A program made the position numbers and the translations under genes. A stretch of 64,000 nucleotides of DNA, taken from Colwellia sp. Arc7-D (GTDB lineage Bacteria > Pseudomonadota > Gammaproteobacteria > Enterobacterales > Alteromonadaceae). The stretch covers positions 124,001 through 188,000 of the forward strand of contig NZ_CP028924.1 of the NCBI RefSeq assembly GCF_003061515.1, given 5' to 3'. Position 1 is the stretch's first letter; each line of letters starts with the position of its first letter. The notes beneath the pieces were generated by a model. It searched no databases and was not told where the DNA came from. It saw only the letters and a list, made by a program, of their open reading frames with translations. This document shows, piece after piece, positions 54,501-62,850 of the stretch.

Positions 54501-54865
54501 CAACCACGAAAAGACAAGAAGTAGTTGATAAGTTTCAGCGTGGTGACGTACCGGTATTTTTAATCAGCTTGCGCGCCGGTGGCGTAGGTTTAAACCTCAC
54601 CGCTGCCGATACCGTTATTCACTTTGATCCATGGTGGAACCCAGCGGTAGAAAACCAAGCGACTGATCGTGCTCATCGTATAGGTCAAAATAAACCGGTA
54701 TTTGTCTATAAATATATTATTGAAAACTCAATAGAAGAAAAAATTCAACGCATACAGCAAAACAAGGCTGAGTTAGCTAAAGCATTATTGTCGGAAGAGG
54801 TTAGTGATAATAAACTGAGCTTAACAGATGATATTTTAACGTCGTTATTAGCACCATTAGAGTAA
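51566..54865 (+). CDS. SWIM-domain SNF2 family helicase
   Basis: A 1099-residue protein. An N-terminal SWIM zinc finger (FCDCYIGRDCKHGAAL, about 73-88) is followed by a long middle region and a C-terminal SNF2 ATPase. Helicase motifs are I (DDMGLGKTIQ), Ia (PTSVIFNW), II (DEAH), III (LTGTPMEN), V (SLRAGGVGLNLTAAD) and VI (QATDRAHRIGQ). Bacterial SNF2 proteins with SWIM fingers are thought to remodel protein-DNA or RNA-polymerase complexes. It starts MAINIFTPELL and is monocistronic. Confidence 0.93.
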   Translation: MAINIFTPELLERHFSKNEWKKGTRIFQSQGVKTCALDGETIRGVVSSERANQSSYLTRLVFEGKNGDIASFCDCYIGRDCKHGAALAQSFIHQHFDPNSTASPEKVIEKWLNRFQAQPTRYQPNNLQKSLLYFLKPNSYIDDDYFTLSIKSARSKVNGGWSQTLSTEHSASSLINSAYANNDDVAILTELMRTNQFGDNIKYFDLFEQIIKTNRCFWQTSYNLDEAITLGAPLEAQWQWQALGNHLHTLKLVFDQPTTNILIVKAQPLCYYDEEQNCFGKINTNTQCDFEADLLNSPIFEEDKLPWVMNKLSMSLGDAVQRLPKPKTEFSQELTKPEVYLHFSTPSKSNPETGYVKVNFSYQGSLVNPHDKNVTVSPDNISTGKVKLYRDLAFEQSVVDKLTSLKFSVQPEPKRYTFTNEDYLNKNKTPKFSMLMQGRFFWQALVHQEVPLLKDLGWHISFADNFYYKALSTDSIFDAEVIETDDHDFFSLGLNLTVDGKKMPAFPILLGAIEQLPKSALLDKEKEQLIAPESLIYVDLDNGDFVALRYKSVQPLLKQFIELFMPNALNSDGTLKLSRFQGHQTLSMLDDQGMIATGTSKLRSLADKLRDFQQVTTVPVPKGLNATLRTYQHQGLNWLQFLREYQLNGILADDMGLGKTIQALAHLLIEKQQGRLTKPVLIVAPTSVIFNWANEIEKFTPQLSYQVLHGSKRQQHFNCLDRNDGEEPVDIIITSYALIIKDLDLYREQPFYYLILDEAHYIKNTKTQLYQAFLLLKAQHKLCLTGTPMENHLGEFWAQFNFLLPGFLGGQRQFTKLFRTPIEKHADHDRKQLLNQRIKPFILRRTKDKIATELPPKTEIIQKLRIEGKQAELYESVRLAMDSRLKDIIAEKGLKRSQIEVLDALLKLRQVCNHPKLLALEGAKKVNQSAKLDYLMETLPEQIDEGRRILIFSQFTSMLSLIEEALIDAGIGHVKLTGSTTKRQEVVDKFQRGDVPVFLISLRAGGVGLNLTAADTVIHFDPWWNPAVENQATDRAHRIGQNKPVFVYKYIIENSIEEKIQRIQQNKAELAKALLSEEVSDNKLSLTDDILTSLLAPLE

Positions 54866-54895
54866 CGACATTTAGAGAGCAGGTAAAAATTATTT

Positions 54896-54934
54896 CAGTG
54901 ATATAAATCTCATGAATATTGATTTATATCACTG
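54896..54934. terminator. Bidirectional hairpin after the SNF2 gene
   Basis: CAGTGATATAAATC and GATTTATATCACTG are perfect 14-bp arms around an 11-nt loop, between the convergent SNF2 and DUF1294 genes. The T-tract is weak. A short tandem TTCACAAA-type repeat follows at about 54950-54970. Confidence 0.6.
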
Positions 54935-54983
54935 GCTTTATTGTCGAAAATTCACAAATTCACAAATTCACTTCGCTAAAAAC

Positions 54984-55589
54984 TTAATTAAACATCGCTA
55001 AAAATTTAGTGCCCGTTGCTGTAAGTAACCAAATTAGCGCACCCATGTTAATGATCACGGTTAGCCAAAAAACATTTCTAAATTCACGCTTTGATGACTT
55101 ATGTCGCAACAGTTGTTGAGCTAATGCTGCGCCTGGCCAACCACCAACTAATGCAAGTATGTGTAAAGTACCTTCAGATATTCGCCAAACTTTACGCTGA
55201 GCTTTTGATTTGTCGAAGGCGTAAGTTAGGAAGGTTATAACGCTTAGCGCAACATAGAACAGCATGATTTTTTGCGGTAAATAAACTAAAAACGAAGCAA
55301 TTATTATTACAGCAAGGAAACTGAGTGATAAAAAAATTGAGAATAGACTGATTTTTTTTGGCTTTTTTATTTTTAATTTCTCACCTGAAAATGTTGCTTC
55401 ACTAGCACAGTATCTATTGTCTGAATCTTTGGTGATTGAAAAGGTAATTACGTCTTTAATTTGTGGTTCTCTTTGTCGATTTTCAAAAGCCGACTTATGA
55501 ATGAAAACATGGCTACCACCGCCATTTGGCGCAATAAAGCCATAAGCCTTATCTGCATGCCATTTAATTAACTTCCCTTTTAAACGCAT
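54984..55589 (-). CDS. Cold-shock domain plus DUF1294 membrane protein
   Basis: A 201-residue fusion. The N-terminal cold-shock domain (MRLKGKLIKWHADKAYGFI ... HVFIHKSAF) is followed by a transmembrane DUF1294 domain with helices near 80-120 and the signature VGGWPGAALAQQLLRHKSSKREFR, then a last helix. This arrangement is common in gammaproteobacteria. Nucleic-acid binding at the membrane is implied, but the role is unknown. Confidence 0.9.
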   Translation of the reverse strand: MRLKGKLIKWHADKAYGFIAPNGGGSHVFIHKSAFENRQREPQIKDVITFSITKDSDNRYCASEATFSGEKLKIKKPKKISLFSIFLSLSFLAVIIIASFLVYLPQKIMLFYVALSVITFLTYAFDKSKAQRKVWRISEGTLHILALVGGWPGAALAQQLLRHKSSKREFRNVFWLTVIINMGALIWLLTATGTKFLAMFN

Positions 55590-55833
55590 TGTGTCTGTCC
55601 TTTTTCACTGCATCATCCATGATGAATTTATAACAAGTGAGCTGCGCAAGCTGATTGAATTTGTTATCAAATATCACTATCCCATAATGCAAAATAAAAG
55701 GCTATGACTGATAATTGAATTTAGTAACAAAAAATATCAAGGTGAATTTAATCCTTATTTATATGCGTCTACGCTAGCGTAGTTTTTGTGATTGTCATAC
55801 CATGGGGCTAGGTTTCATTGAGTGATTTTTCTT

Positions 55834-56970
55834 ATGCGTTTTTGTTTTTCTTTATTGTTTGTTATAGCGATATCTTTTCATACTTTTGCCCAAGCCCCAG
55901 CTGGATTTTTTAATCTTGATAAAGCGCCTAAGCTTGGAAAAATGGCAAGTTTCAAAGCCAGCGAGTTATGCGATGTAGCAGATAAAACCCAGTCTTATTT
56001 AAACCAGTTCACTGAAGATAAATTTGCTGTTCATGCGGGTAAAGTTTTTGATGAAAGCGTGACGCTTGTCAAAGTAGAGCAAACGCTTGAATTTATTTGC
56101 CAAACGTATCGAGAAGATGTGCGGGAAAAGCGCCAAAGTCGTTTACATGATCAAGAGTTTTTAACGACTCATTTTGATTTTTACCGTTGGACTCCTGATA
56201 TTGCAACGGCGCGTAAAATAGCGTTAAAAAGCACGAATGCTAGAAAAAGTAGCATGTTAAATGCGATCCCTACAGACAAGATATTTTTAACCAAGTATTA
56301 CACCAAATTATTGATCGCCAGTAATGTTAAAACCGCTGTGTATAATCAGGCGTTGTATTCGCTACCTTATGATGAAACAGGCTTAACGTTAGCTGAGGCG
56401 AACAATGACTTAACTATTACGCGCAATAAATTTACTCGCCAAGAAGTGATTGCTGGCGTGTTAGAAGAAAAAAAATTAGCTAAAGCATTAATTTGGCTAA
56501 CTGAGGAAGCGCTACATGATGTGTTGTTGCAGGGTACCGGGGTTGTAGAAGTTAATGGTCAACGACGCTATTTTAATGTGCATCGTAATAACGGCATTGC
56601 TTACGACTATGCAATAGGGAAGCGTGACCAAGCACGTTATTGGTATTTTTCAGAAGTCCCCAGCATCATGGGTTATGGAGAAACACTTGAGAGTAAAATT
56701 GCGATCAGGCCACAAGTTTCTTTTGCCGGTAATGTTGATCAGCTTGGCTTAGGCAAATTGTTTATGGTGAGTTATAAACAAGCAGGTGAAGAAATATCGC
56801 GTTTAGGCGTACTGTCAGATCAAGGTGGTGCATTTGATAATAATTTATTTCAGCTCGACTTATTAGTCGATAGTTATTTTGGCTGGGAAGATTACCATCA
56901 AGCCAATAAAGATTTACCTGATTACGCTAGCGCATGGTTAATGTTGATGAAACCACCACAAAAATACTAG
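55834..56970 (+). CDS. Secreted MltA/3D-like protein of unknown function
   Basis: A 378-residue exported protein when started at ATG 55834, which begins a clear signal peptide (MRFCFSLLFVIAISFHTFAQ); a GTG four codons upstream is less likely. The C-terminal part, with IAIRPQVSFAGNVDQLGLGKLF, resembles the 3D/MltA barrel of peptidoglycan-cleaving enzymes. The catalytic Asp is not confidently placed. It may act on the cell wall. It is convergent with the polysaccharide operon. Confidence 0.72.
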   Translation: MRFCFSLLFVIAISFHTFAQAPAGFFNLDKAPKLGKMASFKASELCDVADKTQSYLNQFTEDKFAVHAGKVFDESVTLVKVEQTLEFICQTYREDVREKRQSRLHDQEFLTTHFDFYRWTPDIATARKIALKSTNARKSSMLNAIPTDKIFLTKYYTKLLIASNVKTAVYNQALYSLPYDETGLTLAEANNDLTITRNKFTRQEVIAGVLEEKKLAKALIWLTEEALHDVLLQGTGVVEVNGQRRYFNVHRNNGIAYDYAIGKRDQARYWYFSEVPSIMGYGETLESKIAIRPQVSFAGNVDQLGLGKLFMVSYKQAGEEISRLGVLSDQGGAFDNNLFQLDLLVDSYFGWEDYHQANKDLPDYASAWLMLMKPPQKY

Positions 56971-56998
56971 GCATGCTGCGTAAACTCAGTGAATAAAT

Positions 56999-58903
56999 TT
57001 ACGCGACATGAGTACAAACACGCAGTTGTGCTTTTTCTTTAGTTATAGTTTCAACTGTTGGCTTATAGTCGAGTGGAGCTGCGATCAGGATTTGACGAAT
57101 TTTAGCTTCGTCTTCCTCACACATCGCATCTTTTAGTTGAACGATTATTTTTGCGACATCACTATGATGCAATGATCGCTCGTTGGCGGTTAAAATACGT
57201 TGATGTTCGGTTTTGCTAGCCTGATCACCAATAAGTAATTCTTCAAAAAGCTTTTCACCAGGGCGTAAACCTTTGAACTCTATTGCAATATCTCCAAGGG
57301 GATTTGCTTCATCTTTAACGGTTAAACCCATTAAATGCGTCATTTTATACGCTAGGTCGACTATTTTTACCGGCTTACCCATGTCTAATACAAAAACATC
57401 TCCGCCAGTGCCCATTGCTCCAGCTTGAATAACTAACTGTGCTGCTTCAGGAATAGTCATAAAGTAACGAATAATATCGGGGTGAGTAATTGTTATAGGA
57501 CCGCCACGTTTGATCTGCTTTTTAAATAGCGGTACTACCGAACCCGATGAGCCTAATACATTGCCAAAGCGCACCATAATAAAGCGCGTGTTATGGTCTT
57601 TTTTAGCAAAACCTTGCAGAACTAACTCTGCTAGGCGTTTAGTTGCTCCCATGACATTGGTGGGTCTTACCGCTTTGTCAGTAGAAATAAGTACGAAGGT
57701 TTCTACTTCGCAATAAATGGCTGCTTGGGCTATTTCGTAAGTTCCTAAAACGTTATTAGTTACACCCGCAATAACATTGTTCTCAACCATAGGTACATGC
57801 TTGTATGCAGCGGCATGGTAAATAGTTTGTACTTTGTACTTATTAAAAATATGGCTCATTAGCATGCCGTTTTGCACGTTGCCTATTAATGGCTCAACAT
57901 GCAGGGAATTTTGTTTTTCGGCTAATGTTTCACTTAATTCTTGATGGATTTCGTACAATAAGGCTTCGCTAACATCTAACAGTATCAGTGCTTTAGGCTT
58001 ATTTAGTACTATTTGCCTACACAGTTCTTTACCAATTGAACCACCCGCGCCAGAAACCATAACGACTTTGTCGGTAATATTTGCGCTCAGTAATTTAGCA
58101 ATAGGTTTTACCGGTTTACGACCGAGTAATTCATCAACTGAAACTTCTCTTAGTTCATCGATATTACGTTTACCTGATACGATATCTGACATGTCAGGCA
58201 CAATTAATAGCTCGAGTGCATATGGCTCTAAGTGAGCGACTATTTGTTTCAAGCGAGCGGGATCAACGGTGGGTATTGCAATTAATACTTTGAACTGACC
58301 ATGCTTTTTAATCAGCTTTGCTATATTTTGATGAGAATGAATTTTTAGCCCTAACACTCTGCGGCCCACATAGCGTTTTTTTTCATCTAAAAATGCTAAT
58401 GGCTGATATTTATTACCTTGAGATAATGCATGCACCAGTTGTCTGCCAGCACTGCTCGCGCCATAAATAACGACACCTTCACGTTCATCAAATAGATGTT
58501 TTCTAGAAATTAAACTGACTAAAGCTCTCGCTCCAGCAATTTGTATGCTTGCAAGTACAAAAAAAACAATAGGGACTGATCGTGGGATAAAGGTGTCGAA
58601 TACAAAGTCACTTAAATAGAAAATAGCACAGGCAATAATTAATAATATTTGAACTTTAAGAAAGGCTTTTGCATTAAAAAACCGTACAAAAGAGCTGTAC
58701 ACATCGAAGGTATAAAATAGCGCAAGTGTTGATGTTGCCACCGCAATAAATGCAATGTTTTCATTGCGGGAGAAATCAATATTTTCGATGCCTAATCGAA
58801 TGATATAAGCAAAATAAAATGCTACTGCCAATGAAAATAAATCGTATATTAATGCCAATAACAACTTAATTGAACTTGGAATTAAGTCAATTCGTCTAAC
58901 CAT
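56999..58903 (-). CDS. pglF: UDP-sugar 4,6-dehydratase, membrane-anchored (PglF/WbpM type)
   Basis: A 634-residue protein with four N-terminal membrane helices, a first Rossmann-like domain (YGASSAGRQL) and a second SDR domain (VMVSGAGGSIGKELCRQI). The catalytic region STDKAVRPTNVMGATKR replaces the usual Tyr of YxxxK with Met, typical of FlaA1/PglF-type C6-dehydratases. It should turn UDP-GlcNAc into the 4-keto-6-deoxy sugar. It is the last gene of the minus-strand pgl-like set, 137 nt after pglE. Confidence 0.93.
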   Translation of the reverse strand: MVRRIDLIPSSIKLLLALIYDLFSLAVAFYFAYIIRLGIENIDFSRNENIAFIAVATSTLALFYTFDVYSSFVRFFNAKAFLKVQILLIIACAIFYLSDFVFDTFIPRSVPIVFFVLASIQIAGARALVSLISRKHLFDEREGVVIYGASSAGRQLVHALSQGNKYQPLAFLDEKKRYVGRRVLGLKIHSHQNIAKLIKKHGQFKVLIAIPTVDPARLKQIVAHLEPYALELLIVPDMSDIVSGKRNIDELREVSVDELLGRKPVKPIAKLLSANITDKVVMVSGAGGSIGKELCRQIVLNKPKALILLDVSEALLYEIHQELSETLAEKQNSLHVEPLIGNVQNGMLMSHIFNKYKVQTIYHAAAYKHVPMVENNVIAGVTNNVLGTYEIAQAAIYCEVETFVLISTDKAVRPTNVMGATKRLAELVLQGFAKKDHNTRFIMVRFGNVLGSSGSVVPLFKKQIKRGGPITITHPDIIRYFMTIPEAAQLVIQAGAMGTGGDVFVLDMGKPVKIVDLAYKMTHLMGLTVKDEANPLGDIAIEFKGLRPGEKLFEELLIGDQASKTEHQRILTANERSLHHSDVAKIIVQLKDAMCEEDEAKIRQILIAAPLDYKPTVETITKEKAQLRVCTHVA

Positions 58904-59040
58904 GAAAATGTACCCTACAACACGCCGTTTTTAATGCAAACTGCATCAACGATCTTTGGTAGGTATTCTTGCAACATATAGTTACATTGTCATTACTTAA
59001 TTTAACAAATGATGTAAATACTAACTATCGAGACAGCGCC

Positions 59041-60222
59041 CTATGTATTGTTATCAATATTATCAAGTGCTTGGGTCAGAGCTTGGCAAACGTTATTCAT
59101 TTCGATATTGGTCAATGTTGGATGAACTAGAAACATTAAACTTGATTCGCCGAGGAGTTGTGCATGTTTTAACGACACTTTAGGTTGTAAATCGGTGTTA
59201 TCGAATGCTTTTTCTTTATAAACTTCTGAACAGCTACCTGAATAACAAGGCACATTGAACTCGTTAATAGTGGTGATGATGTTGTCACGAGAACTACCCT
59301 TAGGTAACTTGTTTTTATCAACAAATACATAACATTTGTAATAAGCATGTACGATATTGTCGGGTACTCTCGGTACAATTAACCAAGGGTATTGTCGACA
59401 TACTTGAAATATTTTTTCAGCATTGTCATTACGTAGCTTAGTCCAAGTGGGCATACGTGTAAGCTGAATGCGGCCAATAGCTGATTGCATTTCAGTGAGT
59501 CGCCAGTTGGTGCCAAAACTTTCATGTAACCAACGATAACCAGGAGGGTGCTGTTTTTCATAAACGGCGGCATAAGACTTTCCGTGATCTTTAAAAGCCC
59601 ATGCTTTGCGCCAGAGTTCTTCGTCATTGGTGGTGATCATGCCTCCTTCTCCACCTGTGGTCATTATTTTATCTTGGCAAAATGACCAAGCACCGATATG
59701 CCCGATGCTACCAACGGACTTACCTTTATATTTTGTGCCATGTGCTTGTGCACAATCTTCTATAACATAAAGACTATTTTGCTTTGAAAGTGCCATTATA
59801 TCGTCCATTTCACAAGGCCAACCGGCTAAGTGAACACAAATAATAGCTTTGGTTTTTTGAGTGACTACCGCTTTGATTGTGGCTGCACTGATATTTTGGC
59901 TATCAAGTTCTACATCGGCAAAAATGGGTGTGGCACCCGCGTTGATAATGCTACTGATTGAAGCGATAAAAGTTCTTGAAGTCACAATAACTTCATCACC
60001 TTTACTAACGCCTAATGCATGTAAAGCTAAGTCTAATGCTAAGGTGCCATTGGCGACGGCAACGGCATATTTACTATCTGTGTATGCAGCGAATTCTTTT
60101 TCAAATTTTCGCCCTTGTTCGCCAGTCCAGTAGTTCACTTTATTTGATCGTAATACTTGGCTAACAGCTGCAATTTCTTCTTCGCTAAAGCTAGGCCATG
60201 GAGATAGTTGGGTATTGAGCAC
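59041..60222 (-). CDS. pglE: DegT/DnrJ sugar aminotransferase (PglE-like)
   Basis: A 393-residue PLP-dependent aminotransferase that adds an amino group to the 4-keto sugar. The family start MLNTQLSPWPSFSEEEI, VIEDCAQAHG and the PLP lysine in CQDKIMTTGGEGG are present. Next to a PglF-type dehydratase and a PglD-type acetyltransferase it most likely makes the 4-amino sugar of the bacillosamine route, although a related viosamine- or perosamine-type product is possible. Confidence 0.9.
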   Translation of the reverse strand: MLNTQLSPWPSFSEEEIAAVSQVLRSNKVNYWTGEQGRKFEKEFAAYTDSKYAVAVANGTLALDLALHALGVSKGDEVIVTSRTFIASISSIINAGATPIFADVELDSQNISAATIKAVVTQKTKAIICVHLAGWPCEMDDIMALSKQNSLYVIEDCAQAHGTKYKGKSVGSIGHIGAWSFCQDKIMTTGGEGGMITTNDEELWRKAWAFKDHGKSYAAVYEKQHPPGYRWLHESFGTNWRLTEMQSAIGRIQLTRMPTWTKLRNDNAEKIFQVCRQYPWLIVPRVPDNIVHAYYKCYVFVDKNKLPKGSSRDNIITTINEFNVPCYSGSCSEVYKEKAFDNTDLQPKVSLKHAQLLGESSLMFLVHPTLTNIEMNNVCQALTQALDNIDNNT

Positions 60223-60239
60223 GGGTGATCCTATAAAAT

Positions 60240-60878
60240 TTAAATAAGTGAACGAACAGCGAGGGCAGGAACCCCGACATAAAGTTGATTACTTTGGGTA
60301 GACTTGGTTAGCACCGCCCCTGCGCCAGATTGGGTGTTTTCAGCAATCGTAATATACTCGACAACACAACTTCCAATTCCTAACCAAGAGCCTTTGCCAA
60401 CATTAACCCCACCAGCGATATTAACCCCTGGAGAAATATGGCAACAAGCTTGAATATGGCAATCATGATCGATAGTAGCGGCGGTATTAATAATACAACC
60501 TTCGTCGATATGAGCACCAATATTTACCACGGCATTGGCAAAAACAACCACGCCTTGTCCGATAGTACTGTGTTGACTAACAAAGGCCGTAGGATGAATT
60601 AATGTTGCTATGCAACAATGCTTAACAGACAGCTGTTGTAATAAACTTGCGCGCATTGTGTTATTGCCAATAGCAACGATAAAATCAGCGTTTTCGCTAT
60701 AATTAGGCCAACTCGCTATCGGCCCAGATACTTGCCATGGGCTTTTATCGTCAAGTTTTTCTAAACAGTCGTCGAGAAATATAAGGTCATTATAGTGACC
60801 GATACTTAAAGCGCAGTCGGCAACAACAAGGCCATGGCCACCAGCACCAATAATGACTAAGGTTTTATTTTTTTTCAT
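60240..60878 (-). CDS. pglD: Sugar O/N-acetyltransferase (PglD/NeuD family)
   Basis: A 212-residue protein with an N-terminal nucleotide-sugar-binding Rossmann part (VIIGAGGHGLVVAD) and a left-handed beta-helix of hexapeptide repeats (ALIHPTAFVS to the end). The catalytic His region TAATIDHDCHI is visible. It would acetylate the 4-amino group of the UDP-sugar from PglE. It overlaps the sugar transferase gene by four bases and is 17 nt before pglE. Confidence 0.9.
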   Translation of the reverse strand: MKKNKTLVIIGAGGHGLVVADCALSIGHYNDLIFLDDCLEKLDDKSPWQVSGPIASWPNYSENADFIVAIGNNTMRASLLQQLSVKHCCIATLIHPTAFVSQHSTIGQGVVVFANAVVNIGAHIDEGCIINTAATIDHDCHIQACCHISPGVNIAGGVNVGKGSWLGIGSCVVEYITIAENTQSGAGAVLTKSTQSNQLYVGVPALAVRSLI

Positions 60879-61477
60879 AATTGGCCTGTAAACTTACTCA
60901 TTGTCACTTCCCCTTCGGCGCTAATGTCCGCTTGTGAAAATACTTTTTTAACGGTGAGGAATATAATTTTAATATCTAACCATAAAGATTGATTTTCGAC
61001 ATACCAAATATCGAGCTCGAACTTTTCTTGCCAACTGATAGCATTGCGGCCGTTGACCTGCGCCCAACCTGTAATGCCGGGTTTCACGTCATGCCTTCTG
61101 GCTTGTTTTGTGGAATATAAGGGCAAGTATTCAACTAATAAGGGTCTTGGTCCAACTAGGCTCATATCGCCTTTTAATACTGACCAAAGTCCAGGCAGTT
61201 CATCGAGACTAGAATTTCTTAGTTTTATGCCAAAAGGCGTTAAACGCTCTTCGTCAGGTAAAACATGACCGTTTTTGTCTTGCGCATCGCGCATGGAACG
61301 GAACTTTTTCATGATAAATATCTGGCCATTCAACCCTGGCCTTTGTTGACTGAATAGCACAGGTTTACCCAAGTTTTTAGCGACTTTGCGAGCAACAATG
61401 AAATATAGGGGTGAGAGTAGAATTAGCGTTATTGAGCTCGCTAATATATCGATAGTTTGTTTGATTATTTTATACAT
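60875..61477 (-). CDS. pglC: Initiating phosphosugar transferase (PglC-like)
   Basis: A 200-residue bacterial sugar transferase that moves a sugar phosphate onto undecaprenyl phosphate to start repeat-unit assembly. One N-terminal hydrophobic hairpin helix (about 10-26) is followed by the conserved domain: QQRPGLNGQIFIMKKFRSM, RNSSLDELPGLWSVLKGDMS, LVGPRP and KPGITGWAQVNGRN. It is the small monotopic PglC form, lacking the WcaJ/WbaP N-terminal extension. It is first in the minus-strand set. Confidence 0.93.
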   Translation of the reverse strand: MYKIIKQTIDILASSITLILLSPLYFIVARKVAKNLGKPVLFSQQRPGLNGQIFIMKKFRSMRDAQDKNGHVLPDEERLTPFGIKLRNSSLDELPGLWSVLKGDMSLVGPRPLLVEYLPLYSTKQARRHDVKPGITGWAQVNGRNAISWQEKFELDIWYVENQSLWLDIKIIFLTVKKVFSQADISAEGEVTMSKFTGQL

Positions 61478-61710
61478 AATAAGTAGTCAGCACTCAGGAA
61501 ATTGAAAGCTGCAATGTTCCGTTTTTGCTTTTTGACTTTATTTTCCAATATAACAGGAGTAAATTGAACAGTACAATAATAACAAATTGATTTTCATATC
61601 TAAGTCTCCTTATGCACGCTGTTGTTCGTTTATATCATTTATTACGTTGCTGCTCACCTCATGTTAGTTTTATCTCCAGCCAAGTTCGTTTATAAAGGCT
61701 GAATAATATT

Positions 61711-62850
61711 ATGTTGAATAAAACTGCGCAAAAGCGTGTTTTGCATGTTTTTATGAATTTAAATCTTGGCGGAGCAGAAAGCCGCATTATGGATTTATTT
61801 CGTAGCCAAGATGCCGATGTATTGTTGAATGACTTTGTTATTATGACTGATGAGCATTGTTACTTTGCTGATGAAGTTATTGCCAAAGGAGGCACCATTC
61901 ATGTTATTGATAGCCCGCGCGATGGTATCGTAAAAAATCTTTGGCAATTGTATCAATTATTAAAAACTCAACCTCAGTACACCGCGCTGCATGCTCATAC
62001 CTCTTACTATTCTGGCTTGTGTGTTTTTATTGCTTTTTTGGCAGGTATTTCAGCGAGGGTAACCCATGCTCGAAATACTAGCACCGGCGCGAATAACTTA
62101 TCCTCTAGGGTTATGTTGTCAGTAGGACGTTTATTAAGTGCTATGTTTGCCACCACTCGTTTTGCTATTTCTGCTGATGCAGGATTTTTTCTGTACGGTA
62201 AAAATCCCAAAAAAGCGCAGTTTTATGTTGTACCCAATGCTTTTGATTTTCGTAAAATAAGACATAAACACGATAGTGGCACAGAAGAAAAGGTGCAATT
62301 TGGACTTGATCCAAACCTGCTTAATATTGTTTGTGTTGGACGTTTTTATGCAGTAAAAAATCATGATTTTTTGTTAGTTATGATCAGTGAATTAGTGCAA
62401 GAGCGGCAGGATATTTGTTTGCACTTAATTGGTGATGGCGAGTTACTTGAAAGCTTGCAAGCAAGCGTTATAGGTTTGAAAATTGAAAAACACGTTAGGT
62501 TTTGGGGTAAAAGAGCCGATGTTGCACAATTATTGTCTCTATTTGATGTTATGGTGATGACCTCAAAAAGTGAAGGACTTGGCGTAGCAGCGCTTGAAGC
62601 ACAAGCCGCGGGATTACCTTGTGTATTATCGGCGGCTATTCCTCAAGAAGCGGATATTGGTTTGGGGCTATGTCGATATGTTGATTTGAGTGAGCCGCTT
62701 ACACAATGGTCTAAAGCTATTCAAGCACAAGCCTTATTATCTCCGGTCAGTAAAGCTGTTATCGACCAACAATTTGATCATCGTGGCTACAGTTTGTCAG
62801 CCACGCGTCAGCGTTATTTGGATGCATATTTACGCCATGAAAAAAATTAG
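61711..62850 (+). CDS. Glycosyltransferase family 4 protein
   Basis: A 379-residue GT-B glycosyltransferase. The N-terminal VLHVFMNLNLGGAESRIMDLF acceptor-domain motif, TALHAHTSYYSG, and the donor-domain segments NIVCVGRFYAVKNHDFLL and MTSKSEGLGVAALEAQAAGLP are typical of family GT4. It adds a sugar to the growing repeat unit; donor and acceptor are unknown. It starts the plus-strand half of the polysaccharide locus and overlaps the next glycosyltransferase by 14 nt. Confidence 0.92.
   Translation: MLNKTAQKRVLHVFMNLNLGGAESRIMDLFRSQDADVLLNDFVIMTDEHCYFADEVIAKGGTIHVIDSPRDGIVKNLWQLYQLLKTQPQYTALHAHTSYYSGLCVFIAFLAGISARVTHARNTSTGANNLSSRVMLSVGRLLSAMFATTRFAISADAGFFLYGKNPKKAQFYVVPNAFDFRKIRHKHDSGTEEKVQFGLDPNLLNIVCVGRFYAVKNHDFLLVMISELVQERQDICLHLIGDGELLESLQASVIGLKIEKHVRFWGKRADVAQLLSLFDVMVMTSKSEGLGVAALEAQAAGLPCVLSAAIPQEADIGLGLCRYVDLSEPLTQWSKAIQAQALLSPVSKAVIDQQFDHRGYSLSATRQRYLDAYLRHEKN

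Noticed and set aside
61478..61710. JUMPstart/ops element before the polysaccharide genes
   Set aside because: No GGCGGTAG-type ops sequence is seen in the divergent intergenic region.
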